A stretch of 44,448 nucleotides of DNA, taken from the NCBI GenBank assembly GCA_010206225.2, contig VIQU02000031.1:1-44448 (forward strand), given 5' to 3'. The notes beneath the pieces were generated by a model that did no database searches, had not been told where the DNA came from, and was given only the letters and a program-made list of their open reading frames with translations. Shown here piece after piece: positions 16,377-24,535 of the stretch; position 1 is the stretch's first letter, and each line of letters begins with the position of its first letter. The DNA is from Lachnospiraceae bacterium MD308 (lineage in GTDB: Bacteria; Bacillota; Clostridia; Lachnospirales; Lachnospiraceae). Both the position numbers and the translations under genes were made by a program.

Positions 16377-16973
16377 ATGGAAAGGAAATACAGCATTGTT
16401 TACGCAGATCCGCCGTGGAAATACGATATGAAAAAAGGCCAGGGCGTAGCTGAAAACCATTACCAGACGATGAGCATAGAAGAGATATGCAGCCTTCCAA
16501 TCGGTGAGATTACACAAAAGGATGCAGTATTGTTTTTATGGGTGACATTTCCGCAGTTGCCGGAGGCATTTAAAGTAATGAAGGCGTGGGGATTCGCCTA
16601 TAAAACTGTTGCCTTTGTTTGGGTGAAGCAGAATAAAACCGGGAAAGGCTTCTTTTTTGGATTGGGATATTGGACACGCTCCAATGCGGAGATCTGTCTG
16701 ATTGGTGTAAAAGGGCATATGAAGCGGATTTCTAATAAAGTGTTCCAGCTCATAGTCAGCCCGTTGGAGGGTCACAGCAAAAAGCCGGATGAAGCAAGGA
16801 CAAGGATTGTGGAACTGATGGGCGATCTGCCGAGGATCGAACTGTTTGCAAGGCAGGAAATGCCGGGATGGGATGTCTGGGGAAATGAAGTTACATGTTC
16901 TCCGGGAGCTTTAGACTTAGAAAAAATGGAAAGGAAGGAGGAACCGGAAGCCAGTGGAGAAGGAGTGTGCTGA
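16377..16973 (+). CDS. MT-A70 family DNA adenine N6-methyltransferase
   Basis: A 198-aa methylase starting MERKYSIVYADPPWKYD. The catalytic DPPW sits at residues 11-14. HYQTMSIEEICSLPI, the VLFLWVTFPQLPEAFKVMKAWGF strand-helix pair, SNAEICLIGVKG and the late KPDEARTRIVELMGD are all family marks. The start follows GGGAGGTGG; the frame could begin 21 bases earlier but would overlap the upstream stop. It sits inside the transfer operon between channel genes, so it is probably expressed at transfer and may mark DNA against host restriction (inference). Its recognition site cannot be read from sequence. Confidence 0.92.
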   Translation: MERKYSIVYADPPWKYDMKKGQGVAENHYQTMSIEEICSLPIGEITQKDAVLFLWVTFPQLPEAFKVMKAWGFAYKTVAFVWVKQNKTGKGFFFGLGYWTRSNAEICLIGVKGHMKRISNKVFQLIVSPLEGHSKKPDEARTRIVELMGDLPRIELFARQEMPGWDVWGNEVTCSPGALDLEKMERKEEPEASGEGVC

Positions 16974-16994
16974 GTATTTCCGGGATAAAGAAGA

Positions 16995-17369
16995 ATGGCT
17001 TTTGTATCCGTACCAAAGGATTTGACAAAGATAAAAAATAAAGTGGTACTGAACCTTACAAAGAGGCAGCTTATCTGCGTTGTGATTGCGGCGGCTGTGG
17101 GACTTCCCTTTTATTTTCTCACGAAGGATTATATCGGGACGAGCAATGCAGCAACGGGCATGGTGGTTCTGATGTTGCCGGCATTTTTGTTCGCTATGTA
17201 TGAGAAGGACGGGATGCCGCTTGAGAAGGTTCTTTTAAATATCATCAATGTAAAATTGAAAAAGCCGGCAGTCCGTAAATATGAAGTGAGAAATATTTAT
17301 GAGACAGAAGAAATTATAACATCAAAAAAGAAAGGGGGAGGAAAACATGGGAAGAAAAAGAAACGCTGA
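16995..17369 (+). CDS. PrgI-family conjugation protein
   Basis: A 124-aa membrane protein with the PrgI layout: VSVPKDLTKIKNKVVLNLTKRQLICVV, two adjacent membrane helices (about 28-46 and 52-70), then YEKDGMPLEKVLLNIINVKLKKP and a Lys-rich end. PrgI/TcpE-like proteins are small inner-membrane partners of the VirB4 ATPase in Gram-positive systems. Its 3' end overlaps the VirB4 start by 23 bases, and the VirB4 ribosome-binding site lies in its Lys-rich tail, so the two are coupled. Confidence 0.9.
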   Translation: MAFVSVPKDLTKIKNKVVLNLTKRQLICVVIAAAVGLPFYFLTKDYIGTSNAATGMVVLMLPAFLFAMYEKDGMPLEKVLLNIINVKLKKPAVRKYEVRNIYETEEIITSKKKGGGKHGKKKKR

Positions 17370-20088
17370 TTATCGGCGGAATGCGACGGGGAAGGAGGAC
17401 GCAGTATTCTTAGATGACTGGCTTGATGATCCGGAGGATGATTATATAGATTTTGAGAATCATCCTGCTTATTCAGGCAAAGGCAGAAGGGGCATGAACA
17501 GAGCGCTTACCCGCCGTGAGAAGAAGGCGATGGAGAAAGCGGCAAAGGAGGCGGAGAAACTTCGGAGAATACGGGAGGAAGCAGACCGGAAAGCCGCAAA
17601 GAAAGCTGCCCGTGAAGAAAAGAAGAAAGCAAGAAGGGAGGCGGCGAGGAGAAAAACACAGCATAAGAAATCTGGTTCTAAAGGGAAGAATGGTGCTGGA
17701 GGGGCAGTAGCCAGTAATCATATTGATAATAAAAAGCAAAAGAGGGAGAAACAGATTTCCGCACAGCAGTCGATTCCTTATAAGGAAATGGCGAAGGACG
17801 GGATCTGCCGAGTGCAGGATAAATATTATTCTAAATCCATCCGATTTTATGATATCAATTACCAGTTGGCGCAAAATGAGGATAAGAACGCTATTTTTGA
17901 GAACTGGTGCGATTTCCTCAATTATTTTGACAGCACGATATATTTTCAGCTATCTTTTGTCAACCATCACAGCAATATGAAGGAGTATGAATCTATCATA
18001 CAGATCAAACCTCAGAATGACGCTTTTGACGATGTGAGGATGGAATACGCGAGGATGCTGAAAAACCAGCTCGCAAAAGGTAACAACGGGCTTGTACGTA
18101 CTAAATATATTACGTTCGGGATTGAAGCGGATAACATCCAGGAGGCAAAGCCGAAGCTGGAGCGGATTGAGGCAGACATTCTGAATAATTTCAAGGTGCT
18201 TGGAGTATCGGCATATCCGCTGAATGGGGAGGAACGTCTGCAGGTTCTGTATGAGACCTTCAATCCGGAAGAAAAGACGCCGTTTAAGTTTTCCTATGAG
18301 AAAGTGCTGCGTACCGGGATGGGAACAAAGGATTTTATTGCACCTACCAGTTTTGTATTTAAAAACGGCAAAGATTTTCAGATGGGAGATACGGTGGGGG
18401 CAGCGTCCTATCTGCAGATACTGGCTCCGGAGCTGACAGACAAGATGCTTGCGGAGTTTTTGGATATGGACAGAAATCTGATGGTGAACTTACATATCCA
18501 GTCCTTAGACCAGATGAAAGCGATCAAGCTGGTAAAAAGCAAGGTGACGGACATTAACCGGATGAAGATAGAAGAGCAGAAAAAGGCAGTGCGTTCCGGG
18601 TATGATATGGATATCATTCCGTCTGACCTCAATACTTATGGCGGAGAGGCGAAACGATTACTGGAAGATTTGCAGTCAAGGAATGAGAGGATGTTCCTTG
18701 TAACTGTGATTTTCTTAAATACTGCAAAGACGAAGCAGGAACTGGATAACGCTGTATTCCAGACAGCAGGAATCGCACAGAAATATAACTGTTCGCTTCG
18801 GCGGCTGGATTATATGCAGGAGCAGGGGCTGATGAGCAGTGTTCCGCTGGGATTGAACCTAATCCCGATCAAGCGGGCGCTGACTACTACATCCACTGCT
18901 ATTTTTGTGCCTTTTACCACGCAGGAATTATTTATGGCAGGGGAATCTTTGTATTACGGTTTAAATGCATTGAGTAACAACATGATCATGGTAGACCGAA
19001 AGAAACTGAAAAACCCCAACGGCCTGATACTTGGTACGCCGGGGTCTGGTAAATCATTTTCTGCTAAGAGGGAGATTACCAATGCTTTTTTTGCTACGCA
19101 GGATGACATCATTATCGGAGATCCGGAGGGTGAGTATTATCCGTTGGTACATGCGCTTGGCGGTCAGGTCATTCACATTTCCGCAACGAGCCATGATTTT
19201 ATTAACCCGATGGACATCAACATGGACTATTCGGATGATGATAACCCGTTAGGCGTAAAAAGTGATTTTATCTTATCCTTATGCGAGTTGATCATGGGGG
19301 CGAGGAACGGAATTGAAGCGGAGGAAAAGTCTGTGATTGACCGGTGCCTACCGATTGTGTATCAGAAATATTTTGAAAACCCTGTGCCGGAAAATATGCC
19401 GGTGCTTGGGGATTTGTACCAGTGTCTGCGTGAACAGGAGGAGGTGCAGGCGCAGAGGATTGCAACAGCACTGGAAATCTATGTGAACGGTTCTTTGAAA
19501 GTATTCAATCACCGTACAAACGTGGAATTAGAAAATCGGATTATCTGCTTTGACATTAAGGATTTGGGTAAGCAGTTGAAAAAACTTGGTATGCTCATTG
19601 TTCAGGATCAGGTATGGAACCGCGTAACGGTCAATCGTGCCGCGCGGAAATCTACCAGATACTATATTGACGAGTTCCATCTGCTTTTAAAAGAGGAACA
19701 GACGGCGGCATATTCGGTGGAAATCTGGAAGCGTTTCAGAAAATGGGGCGGTATTCCGACAGGCATTACACAGAACATCAAGGATCTGCTGTCAAGCCGT
19801 GAGATTGAAAATATCTTTGAAAACTCGGACTTTATTTACATGCTGAACCAGGCGGCGGGGGACAGGCAGATATTGGCGAAGCAGCTCAACATATCGCCGC
19901 ACCAGTTGTCCTATGTGACAAACAGCGGTGAAGGTGAGGGATTGATTTTCTACGGGAGTACGATCATTCCTTTTAAAGATAAATTCGATAAATCGCTGCG
20001 CTTGTATACTTTGATGACAACAAAACCATCTGAGATGGAGAAAAGTCGGGAAATATTGCCCGCCGAAGAGCAGAAAGGCAAAGTATGA
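17347..20088 (+). CDS. virB4: VirB4-like conjugal transfer ATPase (CD1110 family)
   Basis: A 913-aa ATPase that powers assembly and substrate passage through the mating channel. Residues 1-140 form a highly charged Lys/Arg/Ala/Glu extension, probably coiled coil, then the family N-terminal domain (KEMAKDGICRVQDKYYSKSIRFYDI). The ATPase core has LILGTPGSGKSFSAKREI with Walker A GTPGSGKS (563-570), IIIGDPEGEYYPLV, and Walker B YYIDEFHLLL (Asp775-Glu776), followed by RKWGGIPTGITQNIKDLL. The ATG at 17347 follows GGGGGAGG. It ends in an ATGA overlap with the sortase gene. No damage is seen. Confidence 0.95.
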   Translation: MGRKRNADYRRNATGKEDAVFLDDWLDDPEDDYIDFENHPAYSGKGRRGMNRALTRREKKAMEKAAKEAEKLRRIREEADRKAAKKAAREEKKKARREAARRKTQHKKSGSKGKNGAGGAVASNHIDNKKQKREKQISAQQSIPYKEMAKDGICRVQDKYYSKSIRFYDINYQLAQNEDKNAIFENWCDFLNYFDSTIYFQLSFVNHHSNMKEYESIIQIKPQNDAFDDVRMEYARMLKNQLAKGNNGLVRTKYITFGIEADNIQEAKPKLERIEADILNNFKVLGVSAYPLNGEERLQVLYETFNPEEKTPFKFSYEKVLRTGMGTKDFIAPTSFVFKNGKDFQMGDTVGAASYLQILAPELTDKMLAEFLDMDRNLMVNLHIQSLDQMKAIKLVKSKVTDINRMKIEEQKKAVRSGYDMDIIPSDLNTYGGEAKRLLEDLQSRNERMFLVTVIFLNTAKTKQELDNAVFQTAGIAQKYNCSLRRLDYMQEQGLMSSVPLGLNLIPIKRALTTTSTAIFVPFTTQELFMAGESLYYGLNALSNNMIMVDRKKLKNPNGLILGTPGSGKSFSAKREITNAFFATQDDIIIGDPEGEYYPLVHALGGQVIHISATSHDFINPMDINMDYSDDDNPLGVKSDFILSLCELIMGARNGIEAEEKSVIDRCLPIVYQKYFENPVPENMPVLGDLYQCLREQEEVQAQRIATALEIYVNGSLKVFNHRTNVELENRIICFDIKDLGKQLKKLGMLIVQDQVWNRVTVNRAARKSTRYYIDEFHLLLKEEQTAAYSVEIWKRFRKWGGIPTGITQNIKDLLSSREIENIFENSDFIYMLNQAAGDRQILAKQLNISPHQLSYVTNSGEGEGLIFYGSTIIPFKDKFDKSLRLYTLMTTKPSEMEKSREILPAEEQKGKV

Positions 20089-20858
20089 GATATAAGATTG
20101 CAGGAATGATACTGGCAGTGTCGCTTGTATTATTAGGGATCAGCGAATATTTCTTGATAGATTTATTTTTAGAGGAACGGGAGGATGATATGTTGCAGGA
20201 GCAGTTGAAGGAAATCTATGAAGAGAGTGAAAATGAAGATACGCCAGAAGAAAGCGAAGGTGATGAAAACGACAGATCTGCACCTTCCGTTCGTCCGGGC
20301 TTGCTTGCATTGCATAAGAAAAATCCGGATTGTATCGGATGGTTGCAGATTGAAGGCACAGTGATTGATTATCCGGTTATGTATCATCCGGAAAAAGAGA
20401 ATTATTATCTGCACCGGGATTTCAATGAGGATTATTCAGCGAATGGCTGTCTGTTTCTTTCGGAATTATGTAACCCGGATACAAGCGATAACCTGATCAT
20501 CTATGGACATCACATGAACAGCGGGAAGATGTTCGCAGCGTTAGACAAATATAAAAGCAGTAAGTTTTACCGGGAACATCCGCTGATTTCCTATAATACT
20601 TTGCAGGGTGAGGAAACCTATCAGATATTTGCGGTTTTTAGAACTCCGGTATATACCGGGAATGATTTCCCTTACTATACATTCACAAAGGCAGAGAGTA
20701 TATCAGATTATCAGGAATATATAAAAGCAGTGAAAGAGCGTTCCATTTATGATACGGGAAACGCTGCTGTTTTCGGGGATAAACTTCTGACCTTATCCAC
20801 CTGCGAGTATTCCCAAAGGAACGGGCGGATTGTAGTAGTGGCAAAGAGAATCCGATAA
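20085..20858 (+). CDS. Class B sortase
   Basis: A 257-aa transpeptidase with an N-terminal membrane anchor (AGMILAVSLVLLGISEYFL, residues 5-24), an acidic linker, then the sortase B fold: GWLQIEGTVIDYPVMYHPE, NYYLHRDFNEDYSANGCLF and LIIYGHHMNSGKMF (catalytic His142). TLSTCEYSQRNGR carries the active-site Cys240 and Arg248, so all three catalytic residues are present. It would join surface proteins to peptidoglycan or link pilus-like subunits. The only obvious substrate in the window is the adhesin at 2789, whose TPKTG signal is not the classic NPQTN of class B enzymes. The gene overlaps virB4 by four bases. Confidence 0.93.
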   Translation: MRYKIAGMILAVSLVLLGISEYFLIDLFLEEREDDMLQEQLKEIYEESENEDTPEESEGDENDRSAPSVRPGLLALHKKNPDCIGWLQIEGTVIDYPVMYHPEKENYYLHRDFNEDYSANGCLFLSELCNPDTSDNLIIYGHHMNSGKMFAALDKYKSSKFYREHPLISYNTLQGEETYQIFAVFRTPVYTGNDFPYYTFTKAESISDYQEYIKAVKERSIYDTGNAAVFGDKLLTLSTCEYSQRNGRIVVVAKRIR

Positions 20859-20895
20859 TGATTGGGGTGATAAGAATCCAAAGGAGTTGACAGAT

Positions 20896-23388
20896 ATGAA
20901 GGAACAGGAATATCAGGCAAAGGAGAAAACAGTCAGTAAAATGAGCCGTGACGGGCTGATGAAGGAAAACCTGCAGAGCAGGGATTCTGTAAGGATCAGC
21001 CAGAGGGAAGCCGACAGTCTGGTGCTGCCCGGACAGGCTGTTGATTCGTTTGAACTGCAGAAAGAAAAAGTGTATACGAGAGGACAGAAAGGAGGGGAAG
21101 AAAGCCTCTCTGATACGCAAACTTCTGCAAAGGCAAAACAGCGAAGGATGACGTGGGCAGACAGGCGGCGGCAGTTATATGAAGGGAAGGGTTCGGAGGA
21201 TGAAATGCGAAAAGATCTTCCGGAGTCTGAATCAGATGGTGGATTGTCGGAGTATTCTTCACGTATGGAGAGTATCCGGGGACATTCGTCAAGCGGAGGG
21301 AAGTATGCGGAAGCCTTTGTAGAGACAAGCCATAACCGCAGAAAAAAGTTCGTGCAATCCCGTTTTGGAGAGGGGGATGGTAAGCAGGCTGACGGTGAGA
21401 GCGGTAATAAAGATTCTAAACAAAAAAATGTACGTTTCCGGGAGACATCCAAAGAAACGGAAGATACTTTGGAATCCATCCGTGAGAAGATTAAGAAAAA
21501 AACACAGCGTGAACAGATCTATAAAGAACAGAAGAAAAAAGTATCCCGCCTTTCTTTTGGTGACGATGACGGCGGCATGATACATGGAGCTGGCGTGGGG
21601 ATTACAAAAAAGGCAGTATCTAAAGCGGGTCATTTAGCATCGGCCTATGCACATGGGAAAGGGCATGAAGCAGAGCAAGAGAACTCAGCAGTAGAAGGAG
21701 CGCACCGGGCGGAGATTATGGCAGAACATTCTCTGCGCTCTGCGATGCGTTCATCCAGACGGATCATGCAGCAGAAGCTCTCCCGATGGCAGGAATCCCC
21801 GGAAGAAGTGGGGATGAAAAGCCGCCTGCAGTTTGAACCGATGCAGGAAGCGGCAAAGGAGGCAGGAAAGCAGGCAACAGAAGCAAAGCAAGCGGAAAGA
21901 TCTGCAAGGAAACATCTTCTGCAGAAACTGCGGATCAAAAAATCCTATCAGGCAGCAAAGCAGGGTAGGGACACGACAGCGGAGGCGGTAAGGGCCACGC
22001 AGACCGTATTCGACAAAATAAAAAGAACAGCAGCGGTAATTGTAAAAAATAATAAAAGGATTCTTGAAGCGGCGGCAGTTTTAATGCTGCTTTTTTTAAT
22101 GGTATCAGCAGGATTTTCAAGCTGCAGCGCTATGACAGAAGGTGCGGCAACTACGATTATCGGAACAACCTACCCCAGCACGGATGAAGATATTTATGAT
22201 ACGGAACATGCATATGCGGCGCTGGAGGATGCTCTAAACCGGCAGATCAACAACATGGAATCCACACATCCGGGATACGATGAGTATTGGTATCGTGTGG
22301 ATGAGATCTCTCATAACCCGTATCACCTGATTTCTTATTTTACTGCAAAATACGGGCAGTTTACCTACAGCCAGGTGGCGGATGAAGTGGAGGAAATCTT
22401 CCGGGAACAGTACAGTATGAATGTGGATGGAGTCAGGGATACGGTGACGGAGACAAAGACGGTACATGTAGGAGAATCGCTGGGGCAGGTAGTTACAAGC
22501 GGTTACTGCAATTGTTCCATCTGCTGTGGTTCATGGGCAGGCGGGCCGACGGCGAGCGGTGCATACCCGACAGCAAACCATACGATAGCGGTGGACGCAG
22601 CCAATCCTTTTGTGCCGATGGGGACAAAGGTTATTATGAACGGCGTGGAGTATGTAGTGGAAGATACGGGAGCATTTGCAGGGTACGGCGTACAGTTTGA
22701 TGTCTATTATGGTAGTCATTCCGCTGCGTCCGCTCACGGACATAAAACGTGGGAGGCGTACATAGCGGATGATAACGGGAGCCGGGAGGTAGAAGTGACC
22801 ACGACAAGGGTGGTGAACCGTCTAGAGGTGAAACTGACAAACCATAGCCTGGATACTGTGCTTCGGAGCCGGATGGACGAGAATGAGGAAAAACGGTATG
22901 ACCTTTACAATACAACCTATGGCAACCGGAATTATCTGTTTGATATTGAGAGCCTGCCGGGAGGTTCAGACGGATTCGGTTATGAGATTCCGTCTGAAGC
23001 GTTGTCTGACGCAAGATTCGCAAGAATGATCCGTGAGGCAGAGAAGTATCTTGGATATCCCTATGTGTGGGGTGGCGCTTCACCGAGTACCAGTTTTGAC
23101 TGCTCCGGATTCGTAAGCTGGGTAATCAACCATTGCGGGAACGGATGGAACATAGGCAGGCGGACAGCTGAGGGATTACGGGGGTGCTGCGCTTATGTAT
23201 CGCCTGCGGAAGCAAAGCCGGGAGATCTGATATTTTTTAAGAATACATATCCCACATCCGGTGCAAGCCATGTGGGGATTTATGTAGGCAACAATATGAT
23301 GATCCACTGCGGCAACCCAATCCAGTATACCAAGATGAATACATCGTATTGGAAAAAACATTTTCTTGCATTTGGGAGATTACCATAA
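20896..23388 (+). CDS. Conjugation peptidoglycan hydrolase with 3D and NlpC/P60 domains (CD1108 family)
   Basis: An 830-aa membrane-anchored cell-wall enzyme. Residues 1-380 are a Lys/Glu/Ser-rich, probably cytoplasmic, region. One membrane helix (about 395-412, AAAVLMLLFLMVSAGF) follows. Outside lies a 3D domain (GYCNCSICCGSWAGGPTASG…IAVDAANPFVPMGTKV…VEDTGAF), usually linked to lytic transglycosylase-type folds. A C-terminal NlpC/P60 peptidase has YPYVWGGASPSTSFDCSGF (Cys736), SHVGIYVG (His792) and MIHCG (His804), so its catalytic triad is complete. It would open the wall for the mating channel, like CwlT/Orf14 of Tn916. The ATG at 20896 follows AAGGAG by nine bases; a TTG nine bases upstream is the alternative. 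Confidence 0.92.
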   Translation: MKEQEYQAKEKTVSKMSRDGLMKENLQSRDSVRISQREADSLVLPGQAVDSFELQKEKVYTRGQKGGEESLSDTQTSAKAKQRRMTWADRRRQLYEGKGSEDEMRKDLPESESDGGLSEYSSRMESIRGHSSSGGKYAEAFVETSHNRRKKFVQSRFGEGDGKQADGESGNKDSKQKNVRFRETSKETEDTLESIREKIKKKTQREQIYKEQKKKVSRLSFGDDDGGMIHGAGVGITKKAVSKAGHLASAYAHGKGHEAEQENSAVEGAHRAEIMAEHSLRSAMRSSRRIMQQKLSRWQESPEEVGMKSRLQFEPMQEAAKEAGKQATEAKQAERSARKHLLQKLRIKKSYQAAKQGRDTTAEAVRATQTVFDKIKRTAAVIVKNNKRILEAAAVLMLLFLMVSAGFSSCSAMTEGAATTIIGTTYPSTDEDIYDTEHAYAALEDALNRQINNMESTHPGYDEYWYRVDEISHNPYHLISYFTAKYGQFTYSQVADEVEEIFREQYSMNVDGVRDTVTETKTVHVGESLGQVVTSGYCNCSICCGSWAGGPTASGAYPTANHTIAVDAANPFVPMGTKVIMNGVEYVVEDTGAFAGYGVQFDVYYGSHSAASAHGHKTWEAYIADDNGSREVEVTTTRVVNRLEVKLTNHSLDTVLRSRMDENEEKRYDLYNTTYGNRNYLFDIESLPGGSDGFGYEIPSEALSDARFARMIREAEKYLGYPYVWGGASPSTSFDCSGFVSWVINHCGNGWNIGRRTAEGLRGCCAYVSPAEAKPGDLIFFKNTYPTSGASHVGIYVGNNMMIHCGNPIQYTKMNTSYWKKHFLAFGRLP

Positions 23389-23422
23389 ATGCAGGATACC
23401 GATTAAATTCGATAACAGTGAG

Positions 23423-23806
23423 GTGATAACTACGAACAGGAAATTATACCGTGTTCTGGATGAAATTCAGAAAACAGAAAAGAAGATTGCTGTATGGCAG
23501 GAACATTTGAGTAAGTTGAACGAGCAGAGAGAAATGTTAGAAAATGCAGAGATTATAAAAAGTGTCCGCTCCATGAAGCTTGGCAGCCGGGAATTGTTAT
23601 CTGTTCTGGAAGGTGTACAGAATGGGACAATTGTACTTTCAGAGAACTATAAAACAGAGGAAGGTTTTGAGACGGATGAAAGTGTGGAATTTATGAACCT
23701 GACAGACGGGACAGATAATGGAACGGCAGAGTGGAATGAAGAAAATAAAATGTCAGAGGGGCTGGCATTAGAAAGTGAGGATTTTAATAGTGAAGGTGAA
23801 AATTAA
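23423..23806 (+). CDS. DUF4315 family protein
   Basis: A protein of about 127 aa. The conserved N-terminal half is a coiled coil, TTNRKLYRVLDEIQKTEKKI and LSKLNEQREMLENAEIIKSVRSMKLGSRELLSVLEG, matching DUF4315, a small protein always found in this transfer operon. The C-terminal half is acidic and variable. The start is uncertain: GTG at 23423 begins the conserved part but has no good ribosome-binding site, while the next upstream option overlaps the hydrolase gene. Its end overlaps the DUF4366 gene. The role is unknown; by position it may be a scaffold or accessory of the hydrolase (inference). Confidence 0.8.
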   Translation: MITTNRKLYRVLDEIQKTEKKIAVWQEHLSKLNEQREMLENAEIIKSVRSMKLGSRELLSVLEGVQNGTIVLSENYKTEEGFETDESVEFMNLTDGTDNGTAEWNEENKMSEGLALESEDFNSEGEN

Positions 23807-24533
23807 AAAGTATCTTATAGTGATTACGATGGTCGTGGGTATGTTCTTATCTGCGGCCATTCCTGTATCAGCCTATACAGGCGGGGCAGAGCAGGAGACA
23901 GGAACAGTGGATACAAGCGTGGAACCCGAAAATGGGAGTACGACAACAGCGGCTCCGATTGAGGAAGAATCATCGGATTCGGAGAATAGTCCGTCAGATA
24001 CGGAAGAGGAATCAGAGGAGCAGGAATCTGCGGGAAGGGTTAACGGAACATCATTCTCTGTTCCGGGGAACGGGCAGTTGATGGATGATTTTTCAGAGGA
24101 TGAAACGAAACAGTTCCTGACCATTCAGAGCAAGAGCGGTAATACCTATTTTATGGTTTTAGACCGTTCCAATAATACGGAGAATGTCTATATGCTTTCC
24201 ATGATAGATGAAAATGATCTGGCTGAATTTATCAGTGAGGAACAAAAGGAGAAAGAGCAGTCGGCTGTAGTTATTCCGGAGAAAGAAAGCCCGGCTGTAT
24301 CCGCAGAGCCGGAAAAGGAGCCAGTGGTGGAAGAAAAGAAAGGCGGTATTAATACAAGAGCCTTGCTTGTAGTAATTCTCCTTTTGACCGTTGGTATTGG
24401 CGGTTTCTATTATTTTAAGGTAATAAAGCTGAGGCAGGATGAGGACGAAGCAGACGGAGAGGATTTGGAGTTTTATGATGGCGGTGCATATATCAATGAG
24501 GATCAGGAAGATTCTGATGAAGAGGAGGAATAA
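23790..24533 (+). CDS. DUF4366 / CD1107 family surface protein
   Basis: A protein of about 247 aa with an N-terminal signal segment (KKYLIVITMVVGMFLSAAIPVSA). A Ser/Glu-rich low-complexity region follows, then the conserved block GNGQLMDDFSEDETKQFLTIQSKSGNTYFMVLDRSNNTENVYMLS. A membrane helix (ALLVVILLLTVGIGGFYYF, about 193-211) precedes an acidic cytoplasmic end. This is the CD1107/DUF4366 layout. The start is GTG (23790 or 23775), overlapping the preceding gene, with GTGAGG upstream. It is probably an envelope component of the mating machine; its biochemical role is unknown. Confidence 0.87.
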   Translation: MKVKIKKYLIVITMVVGMFLSAAIPVSAYTGGAEQETGTVDTSVEPENGSTTTAAPIEEESSDSENSPSDTEEESEEQESAGRVNGTSFSVPGNGQLMDDFSEDETKQFLTIQSKSGNTYFMVLDRSNNTENVYMLSMIDENDLAEFISEEQKEKEQSAVVIPEKESPAVSAEPEKEPVVEEKKGGINTRALLVVILLLTVGIGGFYYFKVIKLRQDEDEADGEDLEFYDGGAYINEDQEDSDEEEE

Positions 24534-24535
24534 GT

